From: Blepharisma stoltei
Taxonomy: Eukaryota; Ciliophora; Heterotrichea; Heterotrichida; Blepharismidae
Reading direction: 5' to 3'
Length of the DNA stretch: 64,000 nucleotides
Assembly: GCA_914767885.1 (NCBI GenBank)
Contig: CAJZBQ010000060.1
Location: 682,001-746,000, forward strand
A model generated the notes under the pieces. That model searched no databases. It was given only the letters and a program-made list of their open reading frames with translations, and had not been told where the DNA came from. Every line of letters starts with the position of its first letter. Position 1 is the first letter of the stretch. This document shows positions 34,790 through 46,316 of this stretch, in pieces. The position numbers and the translations under genes were made by a program.

Positions 34790-35039
34790 TTAGTAAAAAT
34801 CCAATTCTCGAAACCCAAAAATAAATTTGGAAATACTTGAGATATTTGAATAATTTGGAAATATTTGAGATATTTGAATAAAAAATAAAAAATAACTTGA
34901 AATAATTTTTGTAACTGCTATATTTTGTAACAGCTGCATTTCTGATATAAAAATAATTATTCTGATCTAATTTTCAATCTGATCTGAATAAAATTTTTCT
35001 GATAAAATAAATAATTCAAACATTTCTGTTCAAAAAATG

Positions 35040-37804
35040 GTATTTTCTGACAAATCCCATTTTTGTTTTGTTGTCACCACGATCTTCAGCTTCATCAGGT
35101 TATTCTTGGAATCGACTCCATCTTCATGCATGGCTCCAACACTGAGTGGAATGTTTTTGCACCAAAGCTCCACACTCCTGCACACTCTCCTACAAATTCT
35201 CCATCAGGAAAATCCATAGATAATCATTTTCTTTTCTTTGGCAAAAAATGCCATTTAGAGCTAAAAATGATTATAAAATTGATTTTTTTCAAATTAAAAA
35301 GAGAATTTTTTATTTCCAATCTTTTTAATCAACAAAAAATCCATGAATTTATCACCTATGGTATTTTAGAACAACCCAAATTTTCTTTATCTTGCTTCAT
35401 ACTCGAAAATTCTTCATATAAATGGTCCGAAGTGCTGACCTCATCTGAAATGCTTTTAAATCTATCATGGCTTAGCAGCGATCCTGAATTAGATTCAAAA
35501 AATCCTGAATTTTCTAGCGACGCCGCTTCAAAAGTCAGTGAAAATTTTCTTTTTAAAGCTGCAGGAGATGGAAGATTTGACTTTGAGTGTCTTGAAAGCT
35601 CTCCTTTTAGCTCCTCAATTTCTTTTTTTAGCTTATTAATAATCCTCATATAGGCTTCTGGGGATTTTTTCACATTTAACTTATACTAAATTCCTGGGGA
35701 TAGCGTATTCCGCGCTATCCCCAGGACCAACCAGGATCGGATCCACACATGGAACGGGGGTTCCATGTGTGGATCCATTTTTGACATGTGAGATATTTAC
35801 TTTCACGTGTCAAAAATGGATCCACACATGGAACCCTCGTTCCATGTGGGATCCGATCCCGGTTGGTCCTGGGGATAGCGTATTCCGCGCTATCCCCAGG
35901 AATTTTCTATAGCTTGATTTTTAATTGTTTTTACTCTTTGGGCGAATTTCAAGGTATTTAGAGTGTCTTCATAGTTTCTTGGGTGAGGACTGCAGTTTAC
36001 TATTAACGTGGTTTTATAATTCCCTCCTAATGATTCTTGCAGAAGTCTTGTGAGTTTTGAGTCTCTATATGGGATATGCTCAGAATGAGAAGTCAAAGCA
36101 TGAATTACATTTCCTAGTGCGCTTAGCGACAAATTAATTTTTTTAGCTTCTTCGAGCTTGTTTCCAGTAACTCCAGTTTGATTTATTTTTTCACAGCCTG
36201 CAAGGTCAACTAAATTTAAAACTCCGCGCCTTTCACTGTTATCAGGCAATTTCTGATTGACTTCGACTATAAATAACTGATGGCTTCTGGAACTGACTTT
36301 ATTCATTTTGGTAGAAGCAACAGTTCTATTGCTTTCTCCCATTGATAAGATTTCCATCATTTCTTCTTCACAGACTACGTATTCTTCAGTTAGTCCTTGA
36401 ATATAAATCCCTTTACTTGTGGACTCTTTGATTTTTAATTCCCCTGTGCCTCCCAACTCTCCCATTGAAATTGAATGAATATTGGCAAATTTTTGATTTT
36501 TTGGAACTTTAAATAGGAACAGAATTTTAATATTTCAATTGAAGAGAATTAATAAATAGTTTTGATAGTAAATTTGTCGTGATTAATTTCAATCGGAAAT
36601 TTCTTTATCTTATTTTAATTTTAAGGTATTTGAATATGCTTATCTTTAAGGTTTTGAAATTTTTTGTTAAAGAGAAATTTTGGTTTCAATTTAAAAAGGG
36701 GAATAAGAGATCTTTTAAAGTTTCTTTATAAATTTCAAGCATCGAGCATTTAACCGTGCATACAGCATCCTTAGTTGACGCAGAAAGGGATTCGAAGATT
36801 AAAGAGCTTGCACGAGGAATTATTAAGATTAAGATTACGCTGGGGTATTTAAAGTCCCCACTTCGTCCGAGGAAGCATTCTACGGTTTCCCGTATGGTGG
36901 CAGAGCGTTCACCAATCCCGGGCCCGAACCCCCGGTTTCTCGGTAGAGGTGAAGGTCAAGGGACGTGTCATACCGTCTTTGCTGGCCGCCTCCATTTCCA
37001 ACTTGGATCGTCGCCTAAGTTTACGCCAAAACTGCCGCGTCGTCCGCCAGATCTGCCCACTGAAGGGCATCTTTTAACTGGAGAGACTCCCGTTTTGTTG
37101 TCTAGCTTGCCTTCCCCTCTTTTCCGGTCATCCCGAGAAAGAACTCAACAGCTTTCGCCATTCGGGGCAAGCCACAAAAGCAGCTTAGGAGGTAAGTTGT
37201 CCTGCCTCATTTCGGGCACTCACTGGGCTGAGCGCTGCTGGCAAAAAGAAGTCGCAAGTAACTGCCCATGGATTCTGTCACAGAAACAGCGGTCTCAGTG
37301 CTTAGACCTTTCGCTTCGAGGTCCAAAACGTTGCTGGGCCAACTCCCGGCTCCAAAAACCATGCCCGGATATACATGGCTAACCACCATTGAGAGAGGGT
37401 GGGCCGGTCGCCATCCGCCATTTTTTGAATATTGCACGAGGAATTATACCTTTTGTTATGTTATCGTAAATGTCAAGGCCCATCATAGTAAATGATTTTC
37501 CTGAGCCTGTTTGCCCATACGCAAAAACAGTTCCATTATACCCTGTTAAAACATCTTCAATTATCGGTTTTCCCACAAAGTTAAATATTTCAATTTGCTG
37601 AGATGAAGGAGAAAAAACTTTATCGTACACAAAGGTGTCAGTGTTATTGGCATCATGGTGAGCTTCTATAGCAGTGTCAGTTGGAAAGGTATATAAATCA
37701 GTTCGGTTATCAGGCAAATCAGCTTCTATTTCAATAATAGGTCGAAATCGAGCAATGACTTTGATATTACTGCTACTTTCATCATGCGAGCTTAGCCTCT
37801 TCAT
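35040..37804 (-). CDS. Kinesin-1-like motor protein, three IESs
   Basis: Starts MKRLSSHDESS. The motor domain has the P-loop GQTGSGKS, SSRSH (switch I), DLAGCEK (switch II), and GNYKTTLIVNCSP, closest to conventional kinesin (KIF5). Removing 36821-37444, 36514-36703 and 35682-35909 gives GIIPRASSLIF, KDLLFKVPKN and KNQAKLNVKKSPEAY, the last being the neck, followed by coiled coil. Below about 35356 the path is less certain (another likely IES, one base missing at an A5 run near 35160). The tail probably continues into the coiled-coil frame at 32734-34363. Confidence 0.85.
35682..35909. mobile_element. Near-perfect palindromic IES, 228 bp, TA-bounded
   Basis: Arms of about 95 bp, starting TTCCTGGGGATAGCGTATT on each side and meeting at about 35795. 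TA at 35682-35683 and 35910-35911. Excision gives KNQAKLNV in the kinesin neck. Would form a long hairpin. Confidence 0.9.
36514..36703. mobile_element. AT-rich IES, 190 bp, TA-bounded
   Basis: TA at 36514-36515 and 36704-36705; excision restores LKDLLFKVPKNQK in the kinesin motor. No inverted repeat seen. Confidence 0.8.
36821..37444. mobile_element. GC-rich SINE-like IES (624 bp) with 15-bp TSD
   Basis: Direct repeat TTGCACGAGGAATTA flanks the insert (36809-36822 and 37433-37446 region). Removal restores GIIPRASSLIF. It holds long chance ORFs on both strands, with no recognisable product. Confidence 0.85.
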
Positions 37805-38659
37805 TTTTATTCTTACATGGATATGGTCTTTGTAATGTATAAGCTTTGGGAATGTGGCAGTCTTCGCTATATTGTATATATTATAAAAATGCAGAAAAAT
37901 AATAAATTATTAGATCAGGTTTGGGGATATAGGAATTATTTTTATTTTAGATATTATGCATTAATTGAACTGGCTTGATTTTGAAAAAAAGTTAGCTGTT
38001 TGAGAAGGATAAGAGGAGCTTTGCTGTTTTTCTTTTGAACTTTAAGCAGCTTAAAATAATTCAAAATGGCTAATATTAGCCATAAAAGATGTCATAAAGA
38101 TTGCAGCCTCTTGGAAGACTGATATTTATTTTTTAGTATGACTGGCTAATATTATAATTCAATAAAAACTGCATTAATTATTCAGCTAAAAATTATATTT
38201 TAATATATTCTAGATATTTGGCATATTGAATAAACAATATAATGCGTTATAGCTCATTATGAGAAATAATCATTTTAAATGTTTATATTAGAGATTGTAT
38301 TATCTATTGGCCTTTAATTATATTGATTCAAACAGTAATTCTTCACTTTATATTTATTAGTAAAGAATAAAAGGAGGCTTAAGATTTCATAAGAGAAGAG
38401 CCAGCTTAATGCTATAAAGTTAGGAAAGACTACACTCGATAATCTAAAATTTTGTATTGGTATCCTATAGCATTAGTTATGGCATACATATGATATACCA
38501 TAGAAGGCTATATCCTTCAGAGCTATATAAGCCATTTCTTCTTTATAAAATAATTAGGCTAGACAATTCAATGAAAGAGCCTATGCTGAAGCATATTTAA
38601 GTATCTATTTCTCACAAAAAAATGCTAAATACTAATCAAAATTATAAAAATTAGTCAAA
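37805..38659. other. Intergenic, AT-rich
   Basis: Between the divergent kinesin and SAC phosphatase starts. No ORF, repeat family or RNA recognised. Confidence 0.5.
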
Positions 38660-41259
38660 ATGGACGCAAGAAAAGTGCTTGATCCTCCCTATGCTTTCAA
38701 TTTGTCTCCATCTCATTTCTTCTTGCAAAAAGAAAACTCAGATACCACTGTTGTGATTAACCGTGAGACTAATGGAATAACAGTTGAAGAAAAACACTCT
38801 CAGCTTCCAGGGAAGCCAAAAGAATGCTATAGTAAGGAACCGATATTGATCAGCATGAGCTGGGAGAACTCCTAGCAGCTTTCCAATTCAAATTGACGAA
38901 ATAACTCGGGGAGCCGACAAATCCCTTATACTAGGCTTATTTGTCAAGTCCCAAGTTGATTCATCACCTTGAGTTGGAAAACCAAATCTGGGAGTTGCTA
39001 GTCATTCTCCCAGCCTAAGCTGATCATATCTGTTCCTAGTCTATATGGTTTCATCGGTATTGCTAAATTTTCATTTACGAACTATGTGATCGTCATTACA
39101 CAGGCTAATTACATTGGGCGTATTAAAGACTCTTATATTTTGCAAATAGTAGATGCAGAATTTATGCCTTACTCAAGTAGCCAAGAAAATCCTCCAGAGA
39201 GGAAAAAAGATGATTATTTTATAGCTGATTTTTTTTACCAAAAATTATACCAATTAAAAAAGCCTATTAATTTTAGAAAAAATTATCGGAAATATTTTAT
39301 AAACTTATTGCTTGAATTAATCCGCTCAAAAGCATTTTATTTCTCCTACGACTATGACCTTACACACTCTATGCAGAGAGCAGCCAATTTTTCCGACAAA
39401 CAAAGTGCTTCTTACTTATGGGAAAGAGCAGATTATAAATATTTCTGGAACTCCTTTTTATCAGAAGACTTCATGAATGCTGGTGCCAGCGACGTAATAA
39501 TTCCTATAATTAATGGGTTTGTGCAAGCAGAAAGTATCATTATTGAAGGATCGCCATTAGAGTTTATTTTGATAAGCAGGAGAGACCATAGAAGAGCAGG
39601 GACAAGATTTAACACAAGAGGACTAGATGAATCAGGTCATGCAGTTAACTTTGTAGAAACTGAACAAATTATAACGTGTTTACGCAATGGAAAAGTCACA
39701 GTTTGCTCCTTTGTGCAGATTAGAGGATCAATACCGCTTATTTGGCAGCAGAAACCTAATTTAAAGTGGGCACCTAAGCCGAGAGTTCTAGGAGGTGTGC
39801 AGCAGAGCTCAAATGCAGCTTTTCAGCATTTTACTGACTCCCCCCCCCCCTCCGTGAGCGAACAAAAAAAATTTTGTTCGCTCACGGAGGGGGGTTAATT
39901 TTTTTTTTTTAAAAAAAATTTATATATAAATTTTATAAAAAAATATTTTTTTCGAAATTTAAAAAAATCCTAATTTGCAAAAATTGGGAAGCAAATATTA
40001 AATTTAATTTGCAAAATTTATGTTTTAAAACGCAATTTGTTTAAAATTAAACAGAATTAGCTCTAGATTTCATTATACTAATTATCACTTATATATCAAA
40101 ATTTTTTTCCATTAAAATTTTTTCTATTAAAAAAAATTTTTGTTCACTCACGGAGGGTGGGTTTTTGGTCAAAAAATGGCGATTTTTCTAATGGTTTTGT
40201 TCGCTCACGGAGGGGGGGGGGGGAGTGAGCTTCATGAGGTTTATTCAGGAATTTCAATGATAAATTTGATTGATAAAAGTGGAAGTCAAAAGATGATGGG
40301 AAACGCCTTTGGTGAGCTAGTGGAAATTGTGAAGGATGACAAATTAAGTCTTATTTGGTTCGATTTTCACCATGAATGCAAAAAAATGAAATACGAAAAT
40401 CTAACTTTTCTAATATTTAATAAATTTTTGGTTTTATTAATGTTTTTTAGGAAATTTAATATTCATTTATTATGTCTATAATCCTAAATGTCTAAAATTT
40501 TAATTAAATAGCATATAAAAGTATATTATTTGCATATTGATAAGGTTTAGAGTAAGCAAACTATTAGCAGAAGTAGAGACTGATTTATCAAACTACCAAT
40601 GGTGCCAATTAAGCGTCGATGAAGGCCTTCCTTTTACTAGAGCTGAAGTGGTTTTAAACCAAAATGGAGTTTTCAGGACAAATTGTATGGATTGCTTAGA
40701 CAGGACTAATGTTGTGCAGTCTGTATTCGCCAGAAATGTTTTGCATAGGCAGCTTTATTCACTTAAAATTCATTCCAAGCCCACAGGAGAAGCCTTCCAG
40801 CCATTTCCAGAGCCATTAGAAGACTGTTTTAGATCTTTTTGGACGAATAATGCTGATGAGCTAAGCTTGCTATATTCAGGAACCCCAGCACTTAAAACTG
40901 ATTTCACAAGGACAGGAAAAAGAACAATAAAAGGAGCAATCAATGATGGAGTTAATAGCGTGACAAGGTATAATATCAATAATTTCATGGACGGGAGACG
41001 TCAAAATTCTCTTGATGCATTTTTAGGCAAAGTTTCAGTAAAGAGGACCAAAGCAAGCCTTAAAGGAAAATTCAGCTCACTGTACACAGCTTTATTGACC
41101 ATTTCGGCGCTGCTATTTATATCTCACTTCACAGCAAGTCATTTTTCGGAAGGTTGGGGATATTATTGGGGAATATTTTTGGTGTCTAGCTTAGCACTTT
41201 TTAAAGTTGCCATGATTTATGGAACAGCATTGATAGATAAACCGTTGCTTAACTCTTAA
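38660..41259 (+). CDS. SAC-domain phosphoinositide phosphatase (Sac1-like), three IESs
   Basis: Removing 38830-39036, 39835-40225 and 40402-40552 gives 616 aa. The SAC domain carries the CX5R catalytic motif RTNCMDCLDRTN and the conserved GALKTDFTRTGKR-type segment (ALKTDFTRTGKR). Two hydrophobic helices near the C-terminus (LLTISALLFISHF, WGIFLVSSLALF) match ER/Golgi-anchored Sac1, which dephosphorylates PI4P. The start MDARKVLDPP fits. Each junction matches Sac1 sequence order (ECYSLYGFIG, HFTELHEVYSG, YENLSKLLAE). Confidence 0.9.
38830..39036. mobile_element. Palindromic IES, 207 bp, TAGT at both ends
   Basis: TAGT at 38830-38833 and 39037-39040. Arms start GGAACCGATATTGATCAGC and are mirrored by GCTGATCATATCTGTTCC at the right. 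Excision joins ECYS to LYGF. Confidence 0.9.
39835..40225. mobile_element. Full-length MITE IES, 391 bp, TSD TGA (no TA)
   Basis: TGA at 39835-39837 and 40226-40228 flanks CTCCCCC...GGGGGAG. Excision at TGA restores FQHFTELHEVYSG of Sac1. Neighbouring TA pairs do not give the frame. Confidence 0.9.
40402..40552. mobile_element. AT-rich IES, 151 bp, TA-bounded
   Basis: TA at 40402-40403 and 40553-40554; excision joins KYENL to SKLLAEVE, as Sac1 requires. Confidence 0.8.
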
Positions 41260-41324
41260 TTTATTGGGTAGGATGGCTAATAAGATAATGAATTCGTTAT
41301 GATTATTTATTCAAAAAATTATTA

Positions 41325-41490
41325 AATAACTATCCGTGAGCAACAAAAAAAAAATTTTTTATTTTTTTCAAAATTCCAATTCATAAAATATATATCAAAT
41401 ATTTTTCATAAAAAATTTATGTTCTCTTGCGGAGGGTAGATTTTTACCCAAAAATAGTGAGTTTTCCAATGGTTTTGTTCGCTCACGGAG
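41325..41490. mobile_element. Truncated MITE in intergenic DNA
   Basis: Starts TATCCGTGAGCAAC, ends TTTTGTTCGCTCACGGAGGAG, flanked by TAA-like triplets. Much of the core is lost. The rest of 41260-42187 is AT-rich with nothing recognised. Confidence 0.7.
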
Positions 41491-42187
41491 GAGTAGTAAG
41501 ACTCTTCTTTAATTTTGCTCAATTTTTATTATAATGAACTGACTTTAATAGTTAATGTCTTATGATTTTATAATGCATAAGAAAATGGATATCTGCAAGC
41601 TAAACTTTAAAAAGCGTTCCTCAATGATTTTAGCACAAATATTATCAGAGATATTTCTAATGATAGGTAGCGAGAGTTAAAGAGCTTTAATTTCAAGTCG
41701 GTTACTTTGAGGCTCTGAATTTCATTATAAATTGTAAATCATCATCAATGGGCTCTGGGCTTTTCAAATAATAAAATAAGAGTCAAGAAATTATCTAAAT
41801 ACATAAGAAAAAAGTAACTTTCCACAAAAGTGGTTAAAATTCATTAATCACTTTGAAATAATAATTTATCAAATTCATAGACATTCGAGACACTATTGGA
41901 GATACCATATTATGAAAAATAAAGCCAAATAGGTTTTATGAAATAATCTCAACATTTTAGGTTTATTTTCTTAAGCATAATATATTTGAATATTTATATA
42001 AATTTTATTATTGGAAACTATAATTTATTTATAATAAGCTTCAATAGCAAGTGCTATCTTAGTTCTATTTTATTATGAATCTAAAAGTCTACTCTTCACA
42101 AATAAAACAAAATTTTAATCCATAGAGTTAGGGTATTTATTCAAGCATATTGTATTAATATATTTTGACTATTTAAAAAGTTTTGCA

Positions 42188-42397
42188 TTAGAAATCAAAA
42201 TGTCTTAACTGATAGTGATATTTTATAAATTTTAATCCCATTCTTTCTATAATTTTTACCCTTTCTTCATATCTTTTTTTTTTATAATTGTAGACAATGG
42301 GATATGAATCATCTATAGATATTTTCTTTAAGAGATTAACCAAACTATTTTGAAATCTTAGCCATAAATTGCGATATTCACCACATAATTGCAACAA
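42188..42397 (-). CDS. Uncertain ORF
   Basis: An open minus frame (about 110 codons if extended upstream with TGA as Trp) ending ...YHYQLRHFDF. No ATG and no known motif. Possibly chance or a relic. Confidence 0.2.
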   Translation of the reverse strand: MLQLCGEYRNLWLRFQNSLVNLLKKISIDDSYPIVYNYKKKRYEERVKIIERMGLKFIKYHYQLRHFDF

Positions 42398-42445
42398 AAA
42401 AAAGATAAGATTTAAATTTTCATAAAATATCTTTCTTCAAAACAA

Positions 42446-42487
42446 ATTTTTGTAGAGTAGTGAATGTAGATTCGACGACCTACAAAA
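42446..42487. repeat. Short inverted repeat
   Basis: TTTTTGTAG ... CTACAAAAA enclose about 24 bp near 42447-42487 in spacer between genes. Could be a small hairpin; no function assigned. The remaining spacer 42398-42792 is AT-rich. Confidence 0.4.
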
Positions 42488-42792
42488 ATGAAGAAATTGT
42501 AAATTTTATTTTTATTCGGGAAAATATAAGAAGTCAATCAAAATTCACTATTAAAAGAAGATTAATCCTAAATTAGCATAAGAAATTCCTTTAAAATCAG
42601 TTTTTACTATAAAGCAATTAATCATTTAATCATAATTAAAAATTTAGAAATCAGAAGGTTTTATCTTAAAGTGAAGCCAGCAAGTCAAAAATTATAATTA
42701 TGATAGATATTAAGAATTTTGAGGAAAATATTTCAATTTCACAATAAAATTTTTAAATATGCAAAAATGTTAATTTTAATAGATAAGTTAAT

Positions 42793-43575
42793 ATGTCTAA
42801 GATAAAGAGACCTTATCTAAGTTTATCTCAAAATTTTGAAGATGACGAATTTAAAAGAATATTTACAAGGCCAGACACCAGCCCTGAAAAAAGTGAAGGC
42901 TATAAAAAATCCACTCGATATAGCCTTCACAAACCAAAAAATAACTCTATGCATGAACAGTCTGTGAGGAGAACTAAAACATTAGAAGGGACATCAAGGA
43001 CTTCTGATGTCCCTTCCTTTGTTCATGAGTATCTTTATATTTCTGAAGAGCCTAAACCAGAAGCAAAAACAGTTCTAGACACTTATAACAGCTGATATCA
43101 TGACAGACAAAAAAGCTTGAAATCATCAACAAGATTCTCTACTCAAGATCGCTCAAATAAAAATAAAGAACCAATTGGAATTGAGCCTATTTATTATGAT
43201 AATTATAAAGCTAAGCACAAGCTTCGGCCCAAGTCTGCTTCAAAAGTGACAAAAATAAGAGATCAGTCTCTTTTTCAGACATATAGAATTTATAAACCCA
43301 AAGTATTAGAAATCTCTCCAAGATCTAAATTTACAATTTATCTAAAATCATCAATTGTTGAAAGTTCTGAAAAGAAAAAAGCAGAATCATTATCTCTTTC
43401 ACCTAAAAAAACAGCAGCATCCAGCAGCATTCAAGCTACTCCTAACCTAGAATTCAAACGTCCACCAAGTCCTCCAAAATTTACCTCAAAAGTATTAGAA
43501 AAAACTGCAGAGACTTATGGAGAAAAACTTTGGAAACTCAACGAGTTATCTCTGATGGATTGAATCGCAGAATAA
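42793..43575 (+). CDS. Unknown basic Ser/Pro-rich protein (260 aa)
   Basis: Continuous frame with TGA-Trp at 43096-43098 and 43561-43563, ending ...SLMDWIAE. Rich in Lys, Ser, Pro (RPPSPPKF), with many possible phosphorylation sites, probably disordered. No family recognised. Ends 50 bases before the convergent gene. Confidence 0.6.
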
Positions 43576-43624
43576 AAATGTATTTATTTATAAATAGTAA
43601 AAAATCTTAGTATTTTAAAAGTTT

Positions 43625-44227
43625 TTACATATTTAATGCCATTTCAGTCAAAATATCTTCTTCTTCTCCAAGCTCGTCCATTTCATTCACAATATCTTCA
43701 AGCTCATCTTCGTCAATATCCATGTCCATGTCTGATTCTTCTTTTTCATCTTTTTCGCTTTTTTCATCTTTTTCTTCTTTTTCTTCCTTTTTGTCGACTT
43801 TCAAGCTATAATCATTGTCGTCTTTTGGCCTCGATTCTTCAGGTTTCACTTTGATTCTTGACATATCTTCGCTGTTCAAGTTTTTGATTTTCTTTTGAAT
43901 GATCATTTTGTTTAGCTCAATTAGTGTTTCTAGCTCAAGGGTCGCAATCAATTTAATAAGAAATCCTCTATCTGGAGGCTTGGCATCTGGAACATAAGGT
44001 TTTAGCTTACTACTGGTAAGACAGTGATTGTATAAATCAGCTGTTTTTGAGGGAACGTAAGAAACTTGAGGAAGGCAAAATTCTCTGGTGTCTTTTAAGG
44101 GGAGGGCTTTCTTTTCGCCTGACTCAATTTGCTTTAAAAATTGGAGAGGACAGTTTTTCATTTCTGGCAGGAGAAGCTGATATCGGTGTGCGAGATACTC
44201 GTAAAATGGCTTGAAGCTGCCTTCCAT
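43625..44227 (-). CDS. Unknown protein with acidic tail (200 aa)
   Basis: Starts MEGSFKPFYEYLAHRYQ. The N-terminal 110 residues look folded. Then comes a Lys/Glu-rich run (KKEEKEEKDEKSEKDEKEE) and an acidic end (DMDMDIDEDELED). Not assigned to a family. Confidence 0.65.
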   Translation of the reverse strand: MEGSFKPFYEYLAHRYQLLLPEMKNCPLQFLKQIESGEKKALPLKDTREFCLPQVSYVPSKTADLYNHCLTSSKLKPYVPDAKPPDRGFLIKLIATLELETLIELNKMIIQKKIKNLNSEDMSRIKVKPEESRPKDDNDYSLKVDKKEEKEEKDEKSEKDEKEESDMDMDIDEDELEDIVNEMDELGEEEDILTEMALNM

Positions 44228-44716
44228 ATTATTATAAAATAATTAATTATTAATTTTAGAAAAACCCCTAAAAATAAATTTTTTTTTTTATTAAATATTT
44301 TAATAACCAAAAATGGTAACTATTTTTAAAATTGCTGCATATGGACAAAGAATATTAATTTATTTTGTATTTAATTAACTTATACGCAGAAAGAAGTATG
44401 CAAAATACCAAACTCAATTTAAGAAAATATTGCTTTATCTAAAACAAAAAATATACTTCAAGCTCAAAATCTCAAAATTAAAAAAATATTTTGCAATCCT
44501 ACGTTTTATTTCTGTTTTTTGGATTAATTGCCTAAATACCTTATAAAATTATTTATAATTCCATTTATTTAACATTAATAATGATTAAAATATTCAAATT
44601 CTTATAAATTGATAATCAGAGTTGCCTTTTTATTCATTTTTTTATTTAATCTGTTATTCATTCAGAATTCATAATGGCAACTTTACAATTACTAGTTCAA
44701 ATAATAACATTAGTAA
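44228..44716. other. Intergenic, AT-rich
   Basis: Spacer between divergent genes; nothing recognised. Confidence 0.5.
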
Positions 44717-45037
44717 ATGAAAAAAACCGGAAGACTCACCTCAGGCAAGCTAAATCTGAAAGAAATGATAGACCTCCTTGACAGTGACGGCTTACTTACC
44801 GATCTTCAGCAGGTAATCTCAAAAATCCATACCAAAGTTTCGCCTCTAAAGGGAAACAAAAAAGAAGCATTCATGAACCTTCTGGATCTCCTTGTTACTA
44901 AAGAATGGAGGTCTACCACAGCAGCTTCAACCGAAGCTGACGAAGGAGTGGTCCAAACTCCCATTTTTTCAGCTAAACAGTCTCCAGTAAATTCGAGACC
45001 AGCAACGCCGTCAAATTCAGGCATGAGCTTATTATAG
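44717..45037 (+). CDS. Unknown small protein (106 aa)
   Basis: MKKTGRLTSGKLN..., a helical first half (EMIDLLDSDGLLTDLQQVI) and a Thr/Ser/Pro-rich tail ending SNSGMSLL. No known domain. Confidence 0.6.
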   Translation: MKKTGRLTSGKLNLKEMIDLLDSDGLLTDLQQVISKIHTKVSPLKGNKKEAFMNLLDLLVTKEWRSTTAASTEADEGVVQTPIFSAKQSPVNSRPATPSNSGMSLL

Positions 45038-45149
45038 TCCTTTCTATTGTATTTTTGGAATTTTATTATTATCAAATAAATATTTATTCGAAAATACTTT
45101 ATTAAATGAAATTAAATAAGGATAAACTTAAAGCATAAAAGAAATGCCT

Positions 45150-45478
45150 CAATCAGTGAACTTACAGAGACTTACGTCAATAAACATAAACTTTTTGAAG
45201 AAGGCCAAAAAGAAGAGCTTGATTACTTGGTGACTTTTATTTAGAGCGAATTTTCTCATGCAAATATTGCAGTGTCTTTTCCAAAAGCAAAAAGGGACTT
45301 AGGGGAAGTTAAAGATGTAAACCCTGGGCCTGGGTCTTATAACCCAAAAACAATTCTTGTGGAAGAAACTACACCGTCATCAGTGATACCAAAAGGAGGG
45401 AAGCGTTTTGAATTCAAGGTCCCAGAAACTCCTGGCCCGTGCTATTACAAGCCGAAACGCTATCTTATCTCAAAATAA
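45150..45478 (+). CDS. Short STPGR-repeat protein, 5' end unresolved
   Basis: ASISELTETYVNKHKLFEEG leads through a 15-nt intron (45230-45244) to SEFSHANIAVSF, then STPGR repeats NPGPGSYNPK and TPGPCYYKP. These Pro-Gly repeats are typical of proteins on axonemal microtubules. No in-phase ATG is seen before 45150; an upstream ATG at about 45104 lies in another frame. Confidence 0.65.
45230..45244 (+). other. 15-nt intron
   Basis: GTGACTTTTATTTAG; removes an in-frame TAG. Confidence 0.8.
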
Positions 45479-45917
45479 GGTGTTTAAAATAATCTTTTGA
45501 TAAGTCTGTAACTGATGGATACTGTTTGTCTTATAAATCTATTTGGATCAGCTTGTTGAGATTATATTTATTTCTACTTATTTAGCCAATGGCAACAATT
45601 ATTATACTCAGAAAAGCTAAAATATTTATTTGTGATTCTTTTGCCTGCATTTCTTCATCAATTATCAGTCATAAATTAAAAATAATTTACCATCCCAACC
45701 CAGGAGTAATAAAATTGGATCCATACCATGTGATTAGATTTTATTCATGAGAATATAGCTAATAATATAATCCAAAGTCTTGGTAGCCAGCTTGTGATTA
45801 GAATCCGCATATATCTAAGATAATCGGATGAAATCGATTAAAATTCACCTACCCTAGAATTTCACTTAAAAATCTTACTTAATTTAACGAAAAAGACTCA
45901 AAGTATTTAATATTGCT
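45479..45917. other. Intergenic, AT-rich
   Basis: Between convergent genes; nothing recognised. Confidence 0.5.
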
Positions 45918-46316
45918 TTATCTTAGTTGTAAAACCATATGGATTACTGCTCCAGCAGTTAGATTGTAGTCACTTAATCCCCCTCCGTTAACGAGCAAAC
46001 CCATTATAAAATCCCTATTTTTTAGCAAGTGAACAAAATTCTTTTATGAAAAAAAAATAAGTAATAAATTAAATCTAATTCGGATTTTTTTAAATTTCGA
46101 AAAAAATTAATATAAAATTAAAATTTTTATTCACTCGTAGGTGGGAGTTAGCCTGCTTTCGTCATTCAATTGGCGTCCTCCGAAAATTAAACGAATTTGT
46201 TCAACGCTAATACCTTCCTTCTCTTGCAAGGCTTGTTTCACTTGAAGAACAGTGTTGTCGAGTTCAAAGTTCATAGGCTGCTTCTTCCCAGTCAAAGTTT
46301 TTATAATGATTTGCAT
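45918..46316 (-). CDS. Ubiquitin-family protein of 74 aa lacking the C-terminal Gly-Gly, one MITE IES
   Basis: After removing 45975-46148 the 74-aa product reads MQIIIKTLTGKKQ...LIFGGRQLNDESRLSDYNLTAG...VLQLR and stops. Ubiquitin has 76 residues ending RLRGG, so the stop falls exactly where the conjugating GG should be. Lys27-like and Lys48-region positions differ from ubiquitin (GGRQL for AGKQL). It cannot be conjugated as written. A stand-alone ubiquitin-like binder or a decayed copy are both possible. Confidence 0.8.
45975..46148. mobile_element. Short MITE IES, 174 bp, TSD TTA
   Basis: Ends ATCCCCCTCCGTTAACGAGC and TTATTCACTCGTAGGTGGGAG; TTA at 45974-45976 and 46148-46150. Excision restores SRLSDYNL. 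Confidence 0.85.

Noticed and set aside
35063-35653. 196-codon plus-strand ORF
   Set aside because: Antisense shadow of the kinesin coiled-coil region.
36756-37382. 208-codon plus-strand ORF
   Set aside because: It lies in the GC-rich insert that splits the kinesin; the composition gives few stops by chance and no family is recognisable.
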